NCBI RefSeq assembly: GCF_947495995.1
Contig: NZ_CANMAX010000002.1
Location: 248,001 to 312,000 of the forward strand
Reading direction: 5' to 3'
Source: an uncultured Tenacibaculum sp.
GTDB lineage: Bacteria; Bacteroidota; Bacteroidia; Flavobacteriales; Flavobacteriaceae
Length of the DNA stretch: 64,000 bases
Shown: one piece after another, positions 22,458 to 32,634 of the stretch
Layout of the letters: each line of letters starts with the position of its first letter
Numbering within the stretch: the first letter of the stretch is position 1
Program-made: the position numbers and the translations under genes
Notes under the pieces: generated by a model
The model's database searches: none
The model's input: only the letters and a program-made list of their open reading frames with translations
What the model was told of the DNA's origin: nothing

Positions 22458-25313
22458 TTATTTTTTGATAAATTTCTTAGTTAATAATTTCTGACCATCA
22501 CTAACTTCTATGATGTACATTCCATTATTTAGATTACTTACATCAATGTTTCTTTCTATAGTTCCTGTCTTAACTATTTGTCCTAGAGTATTTATGATTT
22601 TATAAGATGAATCACGTTGATCTCTCAATGAAATATTAATAAAGTTAATGGCTGGATTAGGATATACATTTGCATCGAATATAGGATCTTCGTCGCCTAA
22701 TTCTCCATCAATATCTACTGATGTTATATCTAAGCTTCTAGAAGAAGTACCAATATTAACTGTATAATCTTCAACTTCACCATAACTAAATGTTTCACAA
22801 GCAGTAGGAGCTCCATTCCATTTCATGGATACACGCATTCTTGTATTTCCTAATTTAGCAGTTGTAGGAATATTAAATGAATATGATAAGTTTCCAGAAC
22901 TAGAAGAAGAACCAGTTACTAATTGTTCAGAAGATTCAAATGTTCCATTTTGATTCAAGTCAATCCAAACAGCCCAGTTTTCAGTATAAGAAGAACTAGT
23001 AAACCCTGCACTAACAACAATTGTATTACTTCCAAAAGATAAATTTCCAGTTAAGTTTGTAAAATCACCGTAACCAGCATTTGCACTAGTTGAATTAGAA
23101 ATTCCGCCAATAACCACATTATCTATATATTCATAGTTTACGTTGTTTCCTTTAGAGTTACAATACGTTAATACCGGAGTAGTTGGTAATGTTGTAATAC
23201 TAGCTGTATTACTAGCTATAGAAACATTTCCTGCAGCATCAAATGCTCTTACAGTAAATGAATAAGTAGTGTCTGGTGTTAAGTTTACAACGTTATAACT
23301 TAATGTTGTTACTGTAGCTATTTTAGTGCTTCCTTGATAAACATCATATCCAGTAACAGCAGTATTATCAGTAGCAGCATTCCATGTTAAACTAACAGTT
23401 GTTTCAGTAATATTAGAAACTGTTAAAGAAGGAGTTGTTGGTGCTTGAGTATCTGGAATGTCTAAAGTTGTTACACTTACAGCATTACTAGAAGATGATG
23501 TGTTTCCAGCAGCGTCTATTGCTCTTACACTAAAAGAATAAGAAGAGCTTGCTGTTAAGTTTGTTACAGAATAATTTAATGTTGTTACCGTAGCTACTTT
23601 AGTACTTCCTTGGTAAACATCGTATCCAGTAACAGCAGTATTATCAGTAGCAGCATTCCAAGCTAAATTTACACCAGTTTGAGTTGTGTTAGAAGCTGTA
23701 AGTCCAGATGGAGCTGTTGGGGCTTGTGTGTCTGGAGTTGTAGTACTACCATCAACAGTATGAGTACCTAAATCTGATATTGTATCAGAACTTAAAGAAT
23801 TCCATTCAGAAGTTACATAAGATGTATTTGGAGAAGTAACTGATGATTTACGTTGCAAAGTCACGTCTTTTCCAAAATTACTACTACTACTTGGAGTTCC
23901 AACAAGATCAATTAAAGAACTATTTTTAAATAATGCTACAGCGTCATTTCCATTAAAGTTCATTGCTCCAGCACTAATAGTTATGTCAGCTTCATTTTTT
24001 ATCGCTGTAGAAGCGTTTACATGAGCAACAACATAAACTTCTCCGTTAGCTAATTGACCAGATAAATTAAGAGTGCTTCCCCAAGAATTATCTCCGTTTG
24101 TTGTTTTACGTAATGAGTATTCTGAAAGATTTACTGTGCTTCCTGTAAAGTTTGCAATTTCTATAGCTTTGTTGAAAGAAGAACCTTCTACATATTCAGA
24201 AATTATTAATTCAGTAGTAGTACCAGATCCTCCAGAACCACCAGTTGTTGTAACACTTACACCGTTACTATTAGCAGAAACATTTCCAGCAGTATCAAAA
24301 GCTTTTACATAAAAGGTATATGAAGTTCCAGCTGTTAATCCAGTTACATTAAATGAACTAGTTGTGGTTGTACCAATTTGAGTAGTTCCACTAAAAATAT
24401 TGTAACCAGTTACTGCAACATTATCTGTAGCAGCTGTCCAAGCTAAATCTACAGTAGTTGAAGTTGTATTTGAAGCGATTAATCCAGAAGGATTTGAAGG
24501 AGCTTGTGTATCGGTTCCTCCACCAGTATTAAATAAATCTTCAGCTTGCGGTCCACCCCAAATTTGTGTTGCTAAAGCTGGATTATCGATAAATGGATTT
24601 CTGTTTCCTTGCTCTATCTCTAAAACCGGATTTCTTTGTTTTTCTAAATCAGAAACAGGATCTTCAGCATTCCATTCTAAAAATAAATTGATCATGTTAG
24701 GATCTGTAGGAGTAGTAGTTCCAACGCCTATGTTTATAGGTAAACTTTGGTTACCATAACGCAAATACATGTACATCATCATTCTTGCTACGTCACCTTT
24801 CCATTCATCTCCAGGATACCAGTTTCCTTGTGCAGTAATGTAAGAAGCTGTACCAGAACCAGAAGCAAATTTTCGATTACTTCTAGAAGAGTTTCTTTGT
24901 GCGTCGCAAGGTCTTAAGTTGTGAGCATCTGCACCCGGACCAGAAGTTCCTAAGTTTGGATTAGCTAAAGATTTTGAATATACATGTTCTCTATTCCATA
25001 CACCACTTCCACCACCATTGTCATCTCTTCCACGAGTTCTGTCATTAGTGATATCAGAGTCTGAGTCATTCCAACCGTAAATTAAGATTACTTTAGTCGG
25101 ATCTGTAGGGTCTAAGTCTGTTTGTTTTAAAGCGTTCCAAACACCAGGAGTATAACTTAAAAAAGTATTGTGAGTGCTAATAATTTTGGTTGCAAGTTCG
25201 TCTTTTAGGTTGGTTCCTGTTAAAGTTAAGTTTACGTCATTATAATATGACGGTATTTGTCCTAATACTGATAACGATGTTAACAGCATTAAAACAGCCA
25301 AATGTTTTTTCAT
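22458..25313 (-). CDS. Secreted modular endonuclease I with FN3, lamin-tail and GEVED domains and T9SS sorting signal
   Basis: 951 residues. A signal peptide (1-18) precedes an endonuclease I (EndA/NucM) domain (about 20-255) with active-site segments WNREHVYSKSLA and RPCDAQRNSSRSNRKFA. Then follow fibronectin type III (about 268-355), a lamin-tail domain (365-500, ELIISEYVEGSSFNKAIEIA), two more FN3 domains (530-615 and 620-710) that are nearly identical in parts (AATDNTAVTGYDVYQGSTK), and a GEVED domain (760-855, ending YGEVEDYTV). A type A type IX secretion sorting domain closes the protein (875-951, YPNPAINFINISL to KKFIKK). It should be exported across the outer membrane and degrade extracellular DNA or RNA. 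The gene is monocistronic. Confidence 0.92.
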   Translation of the reverse strand: MKKHLAVLMLLTSLSVLGQIPSYYNDVNLTLTGTNLKDELATKIISTHNTFLSYTPGVWNALKQTDLDPTDPTKVILIYGWNDSDSDITNDRTRGRDDNGGGSGVWNREHVYSKSLANPNLGTSGPGADAHNLRPCDAQRNSSRSNRKFASGSGTASYITAQGNWYPGDEWKGDVARMMMYMYLRYGNQSLPINIGVGTTTPTDPNMINLFLEWNAEDPVSDLEKQRNPVLEIEQGNRNPFIDNPALATQIWGGPQAEDLFNTGGGTDTQAPSNPSGLIASNTTSTTVDLAWTAATDNVAVTGYNIFSGTTQIGTTTTSSFNVTGLTAGTSYTFYVKAFDTAGNVSANSNGVSVTTTGGSGGSGTTTELIISEYVEGSSFNKAIEIANFTGSTVNLSEYSLRKTTNGDNSWGSTLNLSGQLANGEVYVVAHVNASTAIKNEADITISAGAMNFNGNDAVALFKNSSLIDLVGTPSSSSNFGKDVTLQRKSSVTSPNTSYVTSEWNSLSSDTISDLGTHTVDGSTTTPDTQAPTAPSGLTASNTTQTGVNLAWNAATDNTAVTGYDVYQGSTKVATVTTLNYSVTNLTASSSYSFSVRAIDAAGNTSSSSNAVSVTTLDIPDTQAPTTPSLTVSNITETTVSLTWNAATDNTAVTGYDVYQGSTKIATVTTLSYNVVNLTPDTTYSFTVRAFDAAGNVSIASNTASITTLPTTPVLTYCNSKGNNVNYEYIDNVVIGGISNSTSANAGYGDFTNLTGNLSFGSNTIVVSAGFTSSSYTENWAVWIDLNQNGTFESSEQLVTGSSSSSGNLSYSFNIPTTAKLGNTRMRVSMKWNGAPTACETFSYGEVEDYTVNIGTSSRSLDITSVDIDGELGDEDPIFDANVYPNPAINFINISLRDQRDSSYKIINTLGQIVKTGTIERNIDVSNLNNGMYIIEVSDGQKLLTKKFIKK

Positions 25314-25452
25314 TATGTAGTTATGTTGGGTTTAATCGTTACAAAGAACATATCGAAATGTTAACAAAACATTAATAAAGTGTTAATTTTTAAGAAGTTA
25401 TTAACATAAACTAAAATGGTAGTATAAACATCAAAAATCATTAGAAAAAATG

Positions 25453-25460
25453 TAAATTTG
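25453..25460 (+). promoter_or_regulatory. Probable pheT promoter, -7 element
   Basis: TAAATTTG, followed by CAG as in the SRP RNA promoter, lies 22 bases before the pheT ATG. No TTG is found 17-23 bases upstream. Confidence 0.45.
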
Positions 25461-25482
25461 CAGGCTAAATACTAGACTAAAA

Positions 25483-27909
25483 ATGAAAATATCATATAAC
25501 TGGCTACAACAATTTTTACAATTTGACTGGAACCCAGAAAAGATAGGGGAGTTATTGACTGATTTAGGACTGGAAGTTGAAGGGATTGAGCTTAAAGAAA
25601 GTATCAAAGGAAGCTTAAAAGGAGTAGTTGTTGGTGAAGTTCTTACTTGTGTAAAGCACCCAAATGCAGATAAGTTAAAAGTTACTACAGTTAATTTAGG
25701 AAATGGTGAACCTGTACAAATAGTATGTGGTGCACCAAATGTTGATGCTGGTCAGAAAGTACCTGTTGCTACAATTGGTACAATGTTATACGATGAAAAA
25801 GGTGAAGGCTTTAAAATTAAAAAAGGAAAAATTAGAGGAGAAGAAAGTCACGGAATGATTTGTGCCGAAGATGAATTAGGTCTTGGATCTAGTCACGATG
25901 GTATTATGATTCTAGATGAATCTTTAGTTCCTGGTACTCCTTGTGCTGAAGTATTTAAAATTGAAACTGATCATGTTTTTGAAATCGGATTAACACCAAA
26001 CAGAGCAGATGCGATGAGTCATTATGGTGTCGCTAGAGATTTAAGAGCAGGATTATTACAAAACGATATCAAATTAGAGTTGATTTCTCCTTCAGTTTCT
26101 GATTTCCATGTAGACGAGAGAAGATTAAAAATCGATGTTGAAGTTGATAATAAAGAGTTAGTACCAAGATATTGTGGTATTACGATTACAGATATAGAAG
26201 TTAAAGATTCTCCAGAGTGGATTAAAAATCGATTAAAAGCGATTGGTATTGTTCCTAAAAATAACATTGTAGATATTACAAACTATGTGTTACACGAATT
26301 AGGTCAGCCTTTACATGCTTTTGATGCTTCTAAAATAAAAGGAAACAAGGTTGTTGTTAAAACTTTGCCAGAAGGAACTAAGTTTACAACACTTGATGAA
26401 GTAGAAAGAGAATTATCTGCTGAAGATATCATGATTTGTGACGCTGAAGAAAATCCATTATGTATTGGTGGAGTTTTCGGAGGTTTAAAATCAGGAGTTA
26501 CAGAAAACACTACAACTGTATTTTTAGAAAGCGCATATTTTAATCCAGTTGCTGTTCGTAAAACTGCGAAAAGACATGGTTTAAATACCGATGCTTCTTT
26601 CAGATTCGAAAGAGGAATTGATATTAATCAAACAAAGTACGCTTTAAAAAGAGCTGCTTTATTAATTGAAGAATATGCAGGTGGAAAAATGTCTTCAGAT
26701 ATCATGGATTTCTATCCAGAAAAAGTAAATGATTTCGAAGTATTTTTATCATTTGAGAACGTTTATAAATTGATAGGACAAGCTATTCCTAAAGAAACGA
26801 TCAAGAATATTTTAGCTTCATTAGAAATTAAGATAAACAGTATTACAGAAGCAGGTTTAGGTTTAGTAATTCCTTCATATAGAGTAGATGTTCAGAGAGA
26901 AGCAGATATAATAGAAGAAATTTTAAGAGTTTACGGTTACAACAATATCGAATTCTCACACAAATTAAACACATCTATTTCTTTCGATAATAATACTCAA
27001 GTTAAAGTAGAAAATATTGTTTCAGAACAATTAGTGTCGTTAGGTTTCAATGAAACTATGGCAAATTCTCTTACAAAAGCAGAGTACATTGAATTATCAG
27101 AAGATTTAAATGATAATTTCAATGTAGAAATGTTAAATCCATTAAGTAACGATTTAAGAGTTTTACGTCAATCGTTATTATTTAGTGGTTTAGAAAGTAT
27201 TTCTTATAATATTAATCGTAAGAATAATTCTTTAAAGTTTTTTGAATTTGGAAAAACGTATCATAAATACGAATCAGGATATCAAGAAGACAAACACTTA
27301 ACGCTTTTCGTTACAGGTAATAAATTAAAAGACAATTGGAAATTAGCTTCAGAGGCTTCTAGTTTCTTTTATTTAAAAGGAATTATTACGAGTATTTTTG
27401 AAAGATTAGGATTATCGAAATTAAAAACTACTCCAGTTAAATCAACAGTTTTTTCTGAAGGATTATCGTTAAGTTTAGGTAAAACTAAATTAGTAGACTT
27501 TGGAGTTGTTAAACGTTCTATTTTAAAAGAGTTCTCAATTAAACAAGAAGTTTTATTTGCAGATTTCAAATGGGATGTAATTTTAGATTTAGTTGGTAAA
27601 AAGAAGGTTAAAGTTGCTGACTTACCTAAATATCCAGCAGTAAAAAGAGATTTAGCTTTATTATTAGATAGCGGAGTTGAATTCAAAGAAATCTATAATT
27701 TATCTTTCCAATCAGAGCGAAAGCTATTAAAAGAAGTTGATTTGTTTGATGTTTATGAAGGTGATAATTTACCTGAAGGTAAAAAGTCTTATGCTGTTAG
27801 TTTTATCTTACAGGACGAGAATAAAACATTAAACGATAAACAGATCGATAAAATAATGCAAAAATTACAGCAAACATTCGAAAAGAATGTTGGTGCAGAA
27901 TTAAGATAA
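25483..27909 (+). CDS. pheT: Phenylalanyl-tRNA synthetase beta subunit
   Basis: 808 residues, the normal length. With the alpha subunit (pheS, not in this window) it forms the alpha2-beta2 enzyme that charges tRNA-Phe. Visible domains are the N-terminal fold (MKISYNWLQQFLQFDW), a tRNA-binding EMAP-like OB domain (about 40-150, VVVGEVLTCVKHPNADKLKV), the B3/B4 editing domain, B5 (about 400-475), the catalytic-like core, and the C-terminal anticodon-binding FDX-ACB domain (about 715-808, LPKYPAVKRDLALLLD to KNVGAELR). A terminator follows the stop directly, so pheT is monocistronic. Confidence 0.97.
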   Translation: MKISYNWLQQFLQFDWNPEKIGELLTDLGLEVEGIELKESIKGSLKGVVVGEVLTCVKHPNADKLKVTTVNLGNGEPVQIVCGAPNVDAGQKVPVATIGTMLYDEKGEGFKIKKGKIRGEESHGMICAEDELGLGSSHDGIMILDESLVPGTPCAEVFKIETDHVFEIGLTPNRADAMSHYGVARDLRAGLLQNDIKLELISPSVSDFHVDERRLKIDVEVDNKELVPRYCGITITDIEVKDSPEWIKNRLKAIGIVPKNNIVDITNYVLHELGQPLHAFDASKIKGNKVVVKTLPEGTKFTTLDEVERELSAEDIMICDAEENPLCIGGVFGGLKSGVTENTTTVFLESAYFNPVAVRKTAKRHGLNTDASFRFERGIDINQTKYALKRAALLIEEYAGGKMSSDIMDFYPEKVNDFEVFLSFENVYKLIGQAIPKETIKNILASLEIKINSITEAGLGLVIPSYRVDVQREADIIEEILRVYGYNNIEFSHKLNTSISFDNNTQVKVENIVSEQLVSLGFNETMANSLTKAEYIELSEDLNDNFNVEMLNPLSNDLRVLRQSLLFSGLESISYNINRKNNSLKFFEFGKTYHKYESGYQEDKHLTLFVTGNKLKDNWKLASEASSFFYLKGIITSIFERLGLSKLKTTPVKSTVFSEGLSLSLGKTKLVDFGVVKRSILKEFSIKQEVLFADFKWDVILDLVGKKKVKVADLPKYPAVKRDLALLLDSGVEFKEIYNLSFQSERKLLKEVDLFDVYEGDNLPEGKKSYAVSFILQDENKTLNDKQIDKIMQKLQQTFEKNVGAELR

Positions 27910-27914
27910 TGTAT

Positions 27915-27938
27915 AAGCTCCTTTTTAGGAGCTTTTTT
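27915..27938 (+). terminator. pheT terminator
   Basis: Stem AAGCTCC / GGAGCTT with loop TTTTTA and a T-run, six bases after the stop codon. It lies inside the region that a longer start of the next gene would occupy, which supports the later ATG at 27954. Confidence 0.85.
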
Positions 27939-27953
27939 AATATTACAAATGTT

Positions 27954-29084
27954 ATGAAAAAAGGATTTTTTTTAATTTTTACACTAATTTACTTTCAAGT
28001 GTTTTCACAGGAAAATTATGATGTGAAATTAGCTAAGCTAGATGAAATAGGATATGCAATAGACAGCACTTTGTTTAATGGAGATAATAAGTATTTTGAT
28101 AAAATTTATGATATAAAGTTATTGACAGATCGATTTTTTATTAAAACAAACGATAAAGAATTATTAAAATTCAATTTAGGTTTTTATAAAGGTTTTTCAA
28201 GTTCTTTTACTTTCGGAAAAGAAATGTTGAAGCAAATAAGTACAGGTTCGGAATATACCTTTCTAAGGTCGTATAAAGAAGGCGAAAACTACTTTTTATT
28301 ATTCAGACTTTATGGTGATAGCGGATTAAATTACCATAAACATTTGGTAGAATTTATAAATGGAGAACCAAAAATTTCTGATACTTATATCTATTTATCA
28401 GGAGAATATTTTTCTGAAACAATTAAGTTTATTTATGACGGAGCTGTTAGAAATAGAAATTTATTGAGGAGAATTTTAAATAGAAGTGAAAATGCAGATT
28501 TTGAAAAAATAGAATTATTTAAAATCTACAAAGATCAAAATGAATTTAAGAAAGTAATAGAGCTATATGAATCATTAAGTGACAAATCTAAAAAGAGAAA
28601 GATTTTTATGATATACAGCCTGCTAGCCTCAAAGAATTTAGAAGATAGTATATATATGAAGTATATTAAATCTTACGAAAAAGAATATCCTAATGATCCT
28701 AGTTTATATTTAATATCTATGGATGGTTTTATCATAAAAGAACAGTATGACAAAGCAATTTTAACTTTAGATAAACTGGATAAATCTATCGGTGGAGATG
28801 AATTTTTAGATTATTTCAGAGGTAATTGCTATTATTTAAAAAAGGATTTTGTTAAAGCAGCTGAGTATTTCGAGAAATTAATGATTAATTATCCTAATTT
28901 TTTCGATGGAATAGATAGTTTACTTACGGTGTACGTTGAAAGTAAAGAAAATGAAAAAGCAATACATATATTAGATGTGTTTACAGAAAAATTTGAACTA
29001 GAAAAAGAAAGTTTAAAAGAGTTAGTTAAAATCAATTTTCCTGAGTTTACTAAAACTAAAGAATATAAAAACTGGTCAAAATAA
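27954..29084 (+). CDS. Secreted TPR-like protein of unknown function
   Basis: 376 residues from ATG 27954, which gives a signal peptide ([19 protein letters not shown]). The in-frame ATG at 27909 is rejected, because its first 15 codons would be the pheT terminator. The first half (about 20-185) is a globular region without a family I recognise ([19 protein letters not shown]). The second half (about 190-376) contains helix pairs resembling tetratricopeptide repeats ([48 protein letters not shown]). The periplasm is the likely location. It lies 4 bases before pyrD and is probably cotranscribed with it; no functional link is evident. Confidence 0.65.
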   Translation: MKKGFFLIFTLIYFQVFSQENYDVKLAKLDEIGYAIDSTLFNGDNKYFDKIYDIKLLTDRFFIKTNDKELLKFNLGFYKGFSSSFTFGKEMLKQISTGSEYTFLRSYKEGENYFLLFRLYGDSGLNYHKHLVEFINGEPKISDTYIYLSGEYFSETIKFIYDGAVRNRNLLRRILNRSENADFEKIELFKIYKDQNEFKKVIELYESLSDKSKKRKIFMIYSLLASKNLEDSIYMKYIKSYEKEYPNDPSLYLISMDGFIIKEQYDKAILTLDKLDKSIGGDEFLDYFRGNCYYLKKDFVKAAEYFEKLMINYPNFFDGIDSLLTVYVESKENEKAIHILDVFTEKFELEKESLKELVKINFPEFTKTKEYKNWSK

Positions 29085-29088
29085 CAAT

Positions 29089-30132
29089 ATGTACAAATTA
29101 ATCATTCGTCCAATTTTCTTTCTTTTCGATCCAGAAAAGATCCATCATTTTACTTTTTCATTAGTAAAAGTTCTATCGAAAATTCCTTTTGTATCTTCAA
29201 TTTTTAGAGGATTATATCAAGTAAACGATAAACAATTAGAAAGAAATTTATTCGGATTAACATTTAAAAATCCAGTAGGATTAGCTGCAGGTTTTGATAA
29301 AAATGCGGTTTTGTATAATGAATTAGCAAACTTCGGTTTTGGTTTCATAGAAATTGGAACTGTTACACCAAAAGGTCAAATAGGTAATCCAAAGCAAAGA
29401 TTATTTCGTTTAAAAGATGATAAAGGAATTATTAATCGAATGGGATTTAATAATGAAGGTTTATCAGCTGCTATTGATCAGTTAAAGAAAAATAAAGGAA
29501 AAGTAATTATTGGAGGAAATATTGGGAAAAATACAGCTACAAAGGCAGAAAATTATACAGAAGACTATGTAACTTGTTTTGAAGAATTACATCCTTATGT
29601 AGATTATTTTGTACTAAATGTAAGTTGTCCTAATGTGTCTAGTCATGCGAAACTTGAAGATGCAGAATATTTAGAAGAATTAATTACTGAAGTTCAAAAG
29701 ATAAATGCATCAAAAGAAAAACCAAAACCAATTTTATTAAAGATTGCTCCAGATTTAAATGATACTCAATTAACTGAAATTATAGATCTTGTTGCAACTA
29801 CGAAAATTGACGGTGTAATTGCGTCTAATACTTCTGTGGATAGAACTGGTTTAAAAGCTTCGGAAGAAAGATTAAAAGAAATTGGAAATGGAGGTTTAAG
29901 CGGACAACCAATTAAAGATAAAAGTACTCGAGTAATAAAATATTTAGCAGATAATTCTAACAAAGCTTTTCCTATAATTGGAGTAGGAGGTATTCATTCA
30001 GAAAAAGATGCTTTAGAAAAGATAGAAGCTGGTGCAGATTTAGTACAAATCTATACAGGATTCATTTATGAAGGTCCGTCATTAATAAAAAGAATAAACA
30101 AAGCAATTTTATCACAAAATAAAAACTCATAA
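29089..30132 (+). CDS. pyrD: Dihydroorotate dehydrogenase, quinone-dependent (class 2)
   Basis: 347 residues, the length of class 2 enzymes. It oxidises dihydroorotate to orotate in pyrimidine synthesis, passing electrons to membrane quinone. The N-terminal amphipathic helices of class 2 are present ([30 protein letters not shown]). The FMN barrel follows with [13 protein letters not shown] (about 64-76), [28 protein letters not shown], and the catalytic Ser region [10 protein letters not shown] (about 177-186). [20 protein letters not shown] (about 297-316) binds the FMN phosphate. Its stop codon lies within the terminator stem. Confidence 0.96.
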   Translation: MYKLIIRPIFFLFDPEKIHHFTFSLVKVLSKIPFVSSIFRGLYQVNDKQLERNLFGLTFKNPVGLAAGFDKNAVLYNELANFGFGFIEIGTVTPKGQIGNPKQRLFRLKDDKGIINRMGFNNEGLSAAIDQLKKNKGKVIIGGNIGKNTATKAENYTEDYVTCFEELHPYVDYFVLNVSCPNVSSHAKLEDAEYLEELITEVQKINASKEKPKPILLKIAPDLNDTQLTEIIDLVATTKIDGVIASNTSVDRTGLKASEERLKEIGNGGLSGQPIKDKSTRVIKYLADNSNKAFPIIGVGGIHSEKDALEKIEAGADLVQIYTGFIYEGPSLIKRINKAILSQNKNS

Positions 30133-30154
30133 CTAATTCAGTTATGAGTTTTTT
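30122..30154. terminator. Bidirectional terminator between pyrD and the next minus-strand gene
   Basis: A 12-bp stem (AAAACTCATAAC / GTTATGAGTTTT) with a seven-base loop and a T-run of eight. The A-rich left flank gives a T-run on the minus strand too. The pyrD stop codon is in the stem. Confidence 0.88.
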
Positions 30155-30165
30155 TTGATTAACAA

Positions 30166-30498
30166 TTATTGTTTAACAAAAGTAATGGGCAATTGATAAA
30201 CTTTTCCTTTGTTTGCATCATTAGCATTAATTGTTTTGTAGTTTAATTTTCTCTTTACATAAGCCTTTATTTCTTTTATATCTGATTGTATATCTACAAT
30301 TACAATTTCATTTTTATCATTAATCATAAAATCTACAGTTGTAGTTAAATCTGAATTCACTTGAGGTCGATCAGAACTTAAAAGTTTTATGATTTCGGTT
30401 CTTAGTTCTTGTTTTACCTTTTTAGAAGGTCTAATACTATTATTTGCAAAAGCTAAAGAGCACACAAATAGGCTACATACGATGATTAAATTTTTCAT
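30166..30498 (-). CDS. Small exported protein of unknown function
   Basis: 110 residues with a signal peptide (MKNLIIVCSLFVCSLAFA, about 1-18). The mature part of about 90 residues has a basic start (SIRPSKKVKQELRTEIIKLL) and a pattern of strands (TTVDFMINDKNEIVIVDIQS, VYQLPITFVKQ) that resembles the C-terminal fold of TonB/energy-transducer-like small proteins of Bacteroidota. This is a weak resemblance only. The gene is monocistronic and shares a terminator with pyrD. No function is assigned. Confidence 0.6.
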   Translation of the reverse strand: MKNLIIVCSLFVCSLAFANNSIRPSKKVKQELRTEIIKLLSSDRPQVNSDLTTTVDFMINDKNEIVIVDIQSDIKEIKAYVKRKLNYKTINANDANKGKVYQLPITFVKQ

Positions 30499-30648
30499 AT
30501 TTTTTTAAGTTTTAAAGTTTTATGAGACAAACTTACTAGTTAAGTTATTCTCTTTGAGTTAACTATTGTTAACTACTGTTAATTAGCTTTTTGTATTCTA
30601 CTTTTTCTAAACATAGATTCTCTTATATTTGTTTGTAAATAGTTATTT

Positions 30649-31266
30649 ATGATTGAAACTTTAATTTCATTTGCTTTATCTACCATTGCATTAGCGATAT
30701 CTCCTGGACCAGATAATATTTTTGTATTAACACAAAGTATTGTAAATGGAAAAAAATATGGTTTAGCAACTGTTTTTGGACTAATGACAGGGTGTATTAT
30801 TCATACAACATTAGTAGCGTTTGGAGTTTCAGAAGTAATTAAAGCGAATCCGAATTTATTTTTTATCATAAAGTTATTCGGAGCAGCATATTTAATCTAT
30901 TTGGCTTATAAAGTATTTAAAAGTGATGCCAAAATAGCATTTTCAACAGATAATGTTCAACATAAATCTACCAAAGAGTTATTTAAAACAGGATTTTGGA
31001 TGAATGTTCTTAATCCTAAAGTAACGATCTTCTTTTTAGCCTTTTTCCCTCAATTTTTATTTTCTGATACTATTTCTACGGTGTATCAATTTTATGTTTT
31101 AGGAGGGATTTTTATTTTAGTTTCTTTTGTTGTTTTTTCAACAATAGCCATTTTAGCTGGATCCATTTCAGATCTCATTAAGAAAAACGAACAAATAGGC
31201 GTTTTTCTGAAATGGCTTCAAATAGTTGTGTTTATAGGAATAGCCATTTTTATTTTGATTCCTTAG
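30649..31266 (+). CDS. LysE/RhtB-family amino acid exporter
   Basis: 205 residues with about six membrane segments, the family size. These proteins export amino acids such as lysine, threonine or homoserine lactone across the inner membrane. The N-terminal signature is LAISPGPDNIFVLTQSIVNG (about residues 16-35), followed by GLATVFGLMTGCIIH and NPKVTIFFLAFFPQF (about 123-137), all typical of LysE/RhtB. The substrate cannot be inferred. Its 3' end is 35 bases before the start of the next gene. Confidence 0.85.
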   Translation: MIETLISFALSTIALAISPGPDNIFVLTQSIVNGKKYGLATVFGLMTGCIIHTTLVAFGVSEVIKANPNLFFIIKLFGAAYLIYLAYKVFKSDAKIAFSTDNVQHKSTKELFKTGFWMNVLNPKVTIFFLAFFPQFLFSDTISTVYQFYVLGGIFILVSFVVFSTIAILAGSISDLIKKNEQIGVFLKWLQIVVFIGIAIFILIP

Positions 31267-31301
31267 AGTTTAAAAGTATCTTGTTAAGAAAAAATGTTTT
31301 T

Positions 31302-32084
31302 ATGAGAATGAATAAGTTACTAAGAAAAAAGGCGATTAAATTTTTACTCTTTTCAATTTTATTACTTGTAGTTTTTTTACTTTATAACTTTTATAGTTTT
31401 TCTAAAGTCAAGAAAGAGTATAAAATGATAAATGAATCTTCGTTAAAAAAATATCTTAGAATATATGATATAACAAATGTAAGACCTCCTGAAAATCTAA
31501 AAGAATTCAAGGATTTTATAAAAAAAAGGAATCCTAAACTTTATTCAAAAATAAATGGCACGGGCATACAGTATTTGAAATTTCCAGAAATTAATTATGG
31601 ACAACTTTATTTAAAAGGATTTGATAACAAGAACGATTCGTTAAATGTTAAATATGACATAGATAAGGTAAACTTTTTAAATTCTTTAATTATAAGAGGA
31701 GATGTAGAATTAAAAATAACTGGTTATAGATTTAAAATGAAATTAAACAAAATTTATAAAGTCACAAAAGATACTATAAAAGAAGTAGGGGAGCTTACTT
31801 TAAAAAAAATTTATCAAGATTATTATAGTTGTAATGAATTATCTGTAGTTCCTGATGAATATGGGTATGTGATTGATGAAAGTGATTCATTTAAAATCGT
31901 TTTAGATATAAAAAAGGATACTATTATTACTCCTTTTATATCAGGTTTGATAAGTGAAAAAACAGAACAAGTAATATTTGATAAAATAAAGAAAACTCAA
32001 TACTTTCTTAATAAAAATGAGGCCTACACGGTTAAATTTAAAGGTTATAATATTGAAAATTTTGAATGTAATACTAATAGATAA
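31302..32084 (+). CDS. Membrane-anchored protein of unknown function
   Basis: 260 residues from ATG 31302 (or 31308). The longer in-frame start at 31212 would overlap the exporter gene and put polar residues ahead of the anchor. A basic N-terminus (MRMNKLLRKKAIK) precedes one membrane segment (about 14-33, FLLFSILLLVVFLLYNFYSF). The rest is a Lys- and Asp-rich soluble domain, probably periplasmic (YDITNVRPPENLKEFKDFIK near residue 50). I recognise no family. The composition is more AT-rich than its neighbours. It is convergent with the YfiT-like gene, with only 4 bases between stops. Confidence 0.55.
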   Translation: MRMNKLLRKKAIKFLLFSILLLVVFLLYNFYSFSKVKKEYKMINESSLKKYLRIYDITNVRPPENLKEFKDFIKKRNPKLYSKINGTGIQYLKFPEINYGQLYLKGFDNKNDSLNVKYDIDKVNFLNSLIIRGDVELKITGYRFKMKLNKIYKVTKDTIKEVGELTLKKIYQDYYSCNELSVVPDEYGYVIDESDSFKIVLDIKKDTIITPFISGLISEKTEQVIFDKIKKTQYFLNKNEAYTVKFKGYNIENFECNTNR

Positions 32085-32088
32085 TTTA

Positions 32089-32634
32089 TCATTTCCATCT
32101 TTTTTTAATCAAAAGCTGTTCTATGTGTGCATAATGATGATTACAATGCCAAGCATAAATTCCAATATTTTCTCGTAAAGAAACTTTCTCATTACCTTCA
32201 GGGTGAATAAAATATCGATCTAAATCAGTTTCAGAAAGTGATTTTAAAAAATAAACCCATTTTGCATGTAATGCTTTTAAGGAGTTCAGAGAAAATTCAA
32301 TAGGTCCAAGTTTTGAATCATCTAATTCAGCCCAACGATCTTCATAATACGCTTTAATAGTTGGTGCATTTTCGGTTAATGTCCATTTAAAACGAGTATA
32401 TGAATTATGATGACTATCAGCACAATGATGCACAACTTGTCTAATCGTCCAACCACCATCTCTATATGGTGTGTCAAGCTGCTCATTTGTTAGAGTATTT
32501 ACTAAATTTTCTAAACGTTCAGGAAAATATTCTAATACATTAATCCATTCGTTAATTTCAGTAAGTGTAATTTTCTTAGGTAAATTCGGTAAGCCTATTG
32601 GGTATTTCAGCTCATTCAGGGTGCTAGTCGTCAT
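32089..32634 (-). CDS. DinB-superfamily YfiT/BstA-like metal-dependent protein
   Basis: 181 residues, a four-helix DinB-fold protein. The metal-binding histidines are at VVHHCADSHHNS (about residues 67-78) and AWHCNHHYAHIEQLL (about 160-174), with the conserved DGGWTIRQVVHH motif. The closest named relative is YfiT of Bacillus subtilis, a putative metal-dependent hydrolase; some relatives are bacillithiol S-transferases. Bacillithiol is made by some Bacteroidota, so such a role is possible but not shown. The gene overlaps the upstream TPR lipoprotein gene by 11 bases. Confidence 0.8.
   Translation of the reverse strand: MTTSTLNELKYPIGLPNLPKKITLTEINEWINVLEYFPERLENLVNTLTNEQLDTPYRDGGWTIRQVVHHCADSHHNSYTRFKWTLTENAPTIKAYYEDRWAELDDSKLGPIEFSLNSLKALHAKWVYFLKSLSETDLDRYFIHPEGNEKVSLRENIGIYAWHCNHHYAHIEQLLIKKRWK

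Noticed and set aside
27909..27953. Earlier start for the TPR protein downstream of pheT
   Set aside because: Its first 15 codons would encode the pheT terminator hairpin, and the signal peptide begins at ATG 27954.
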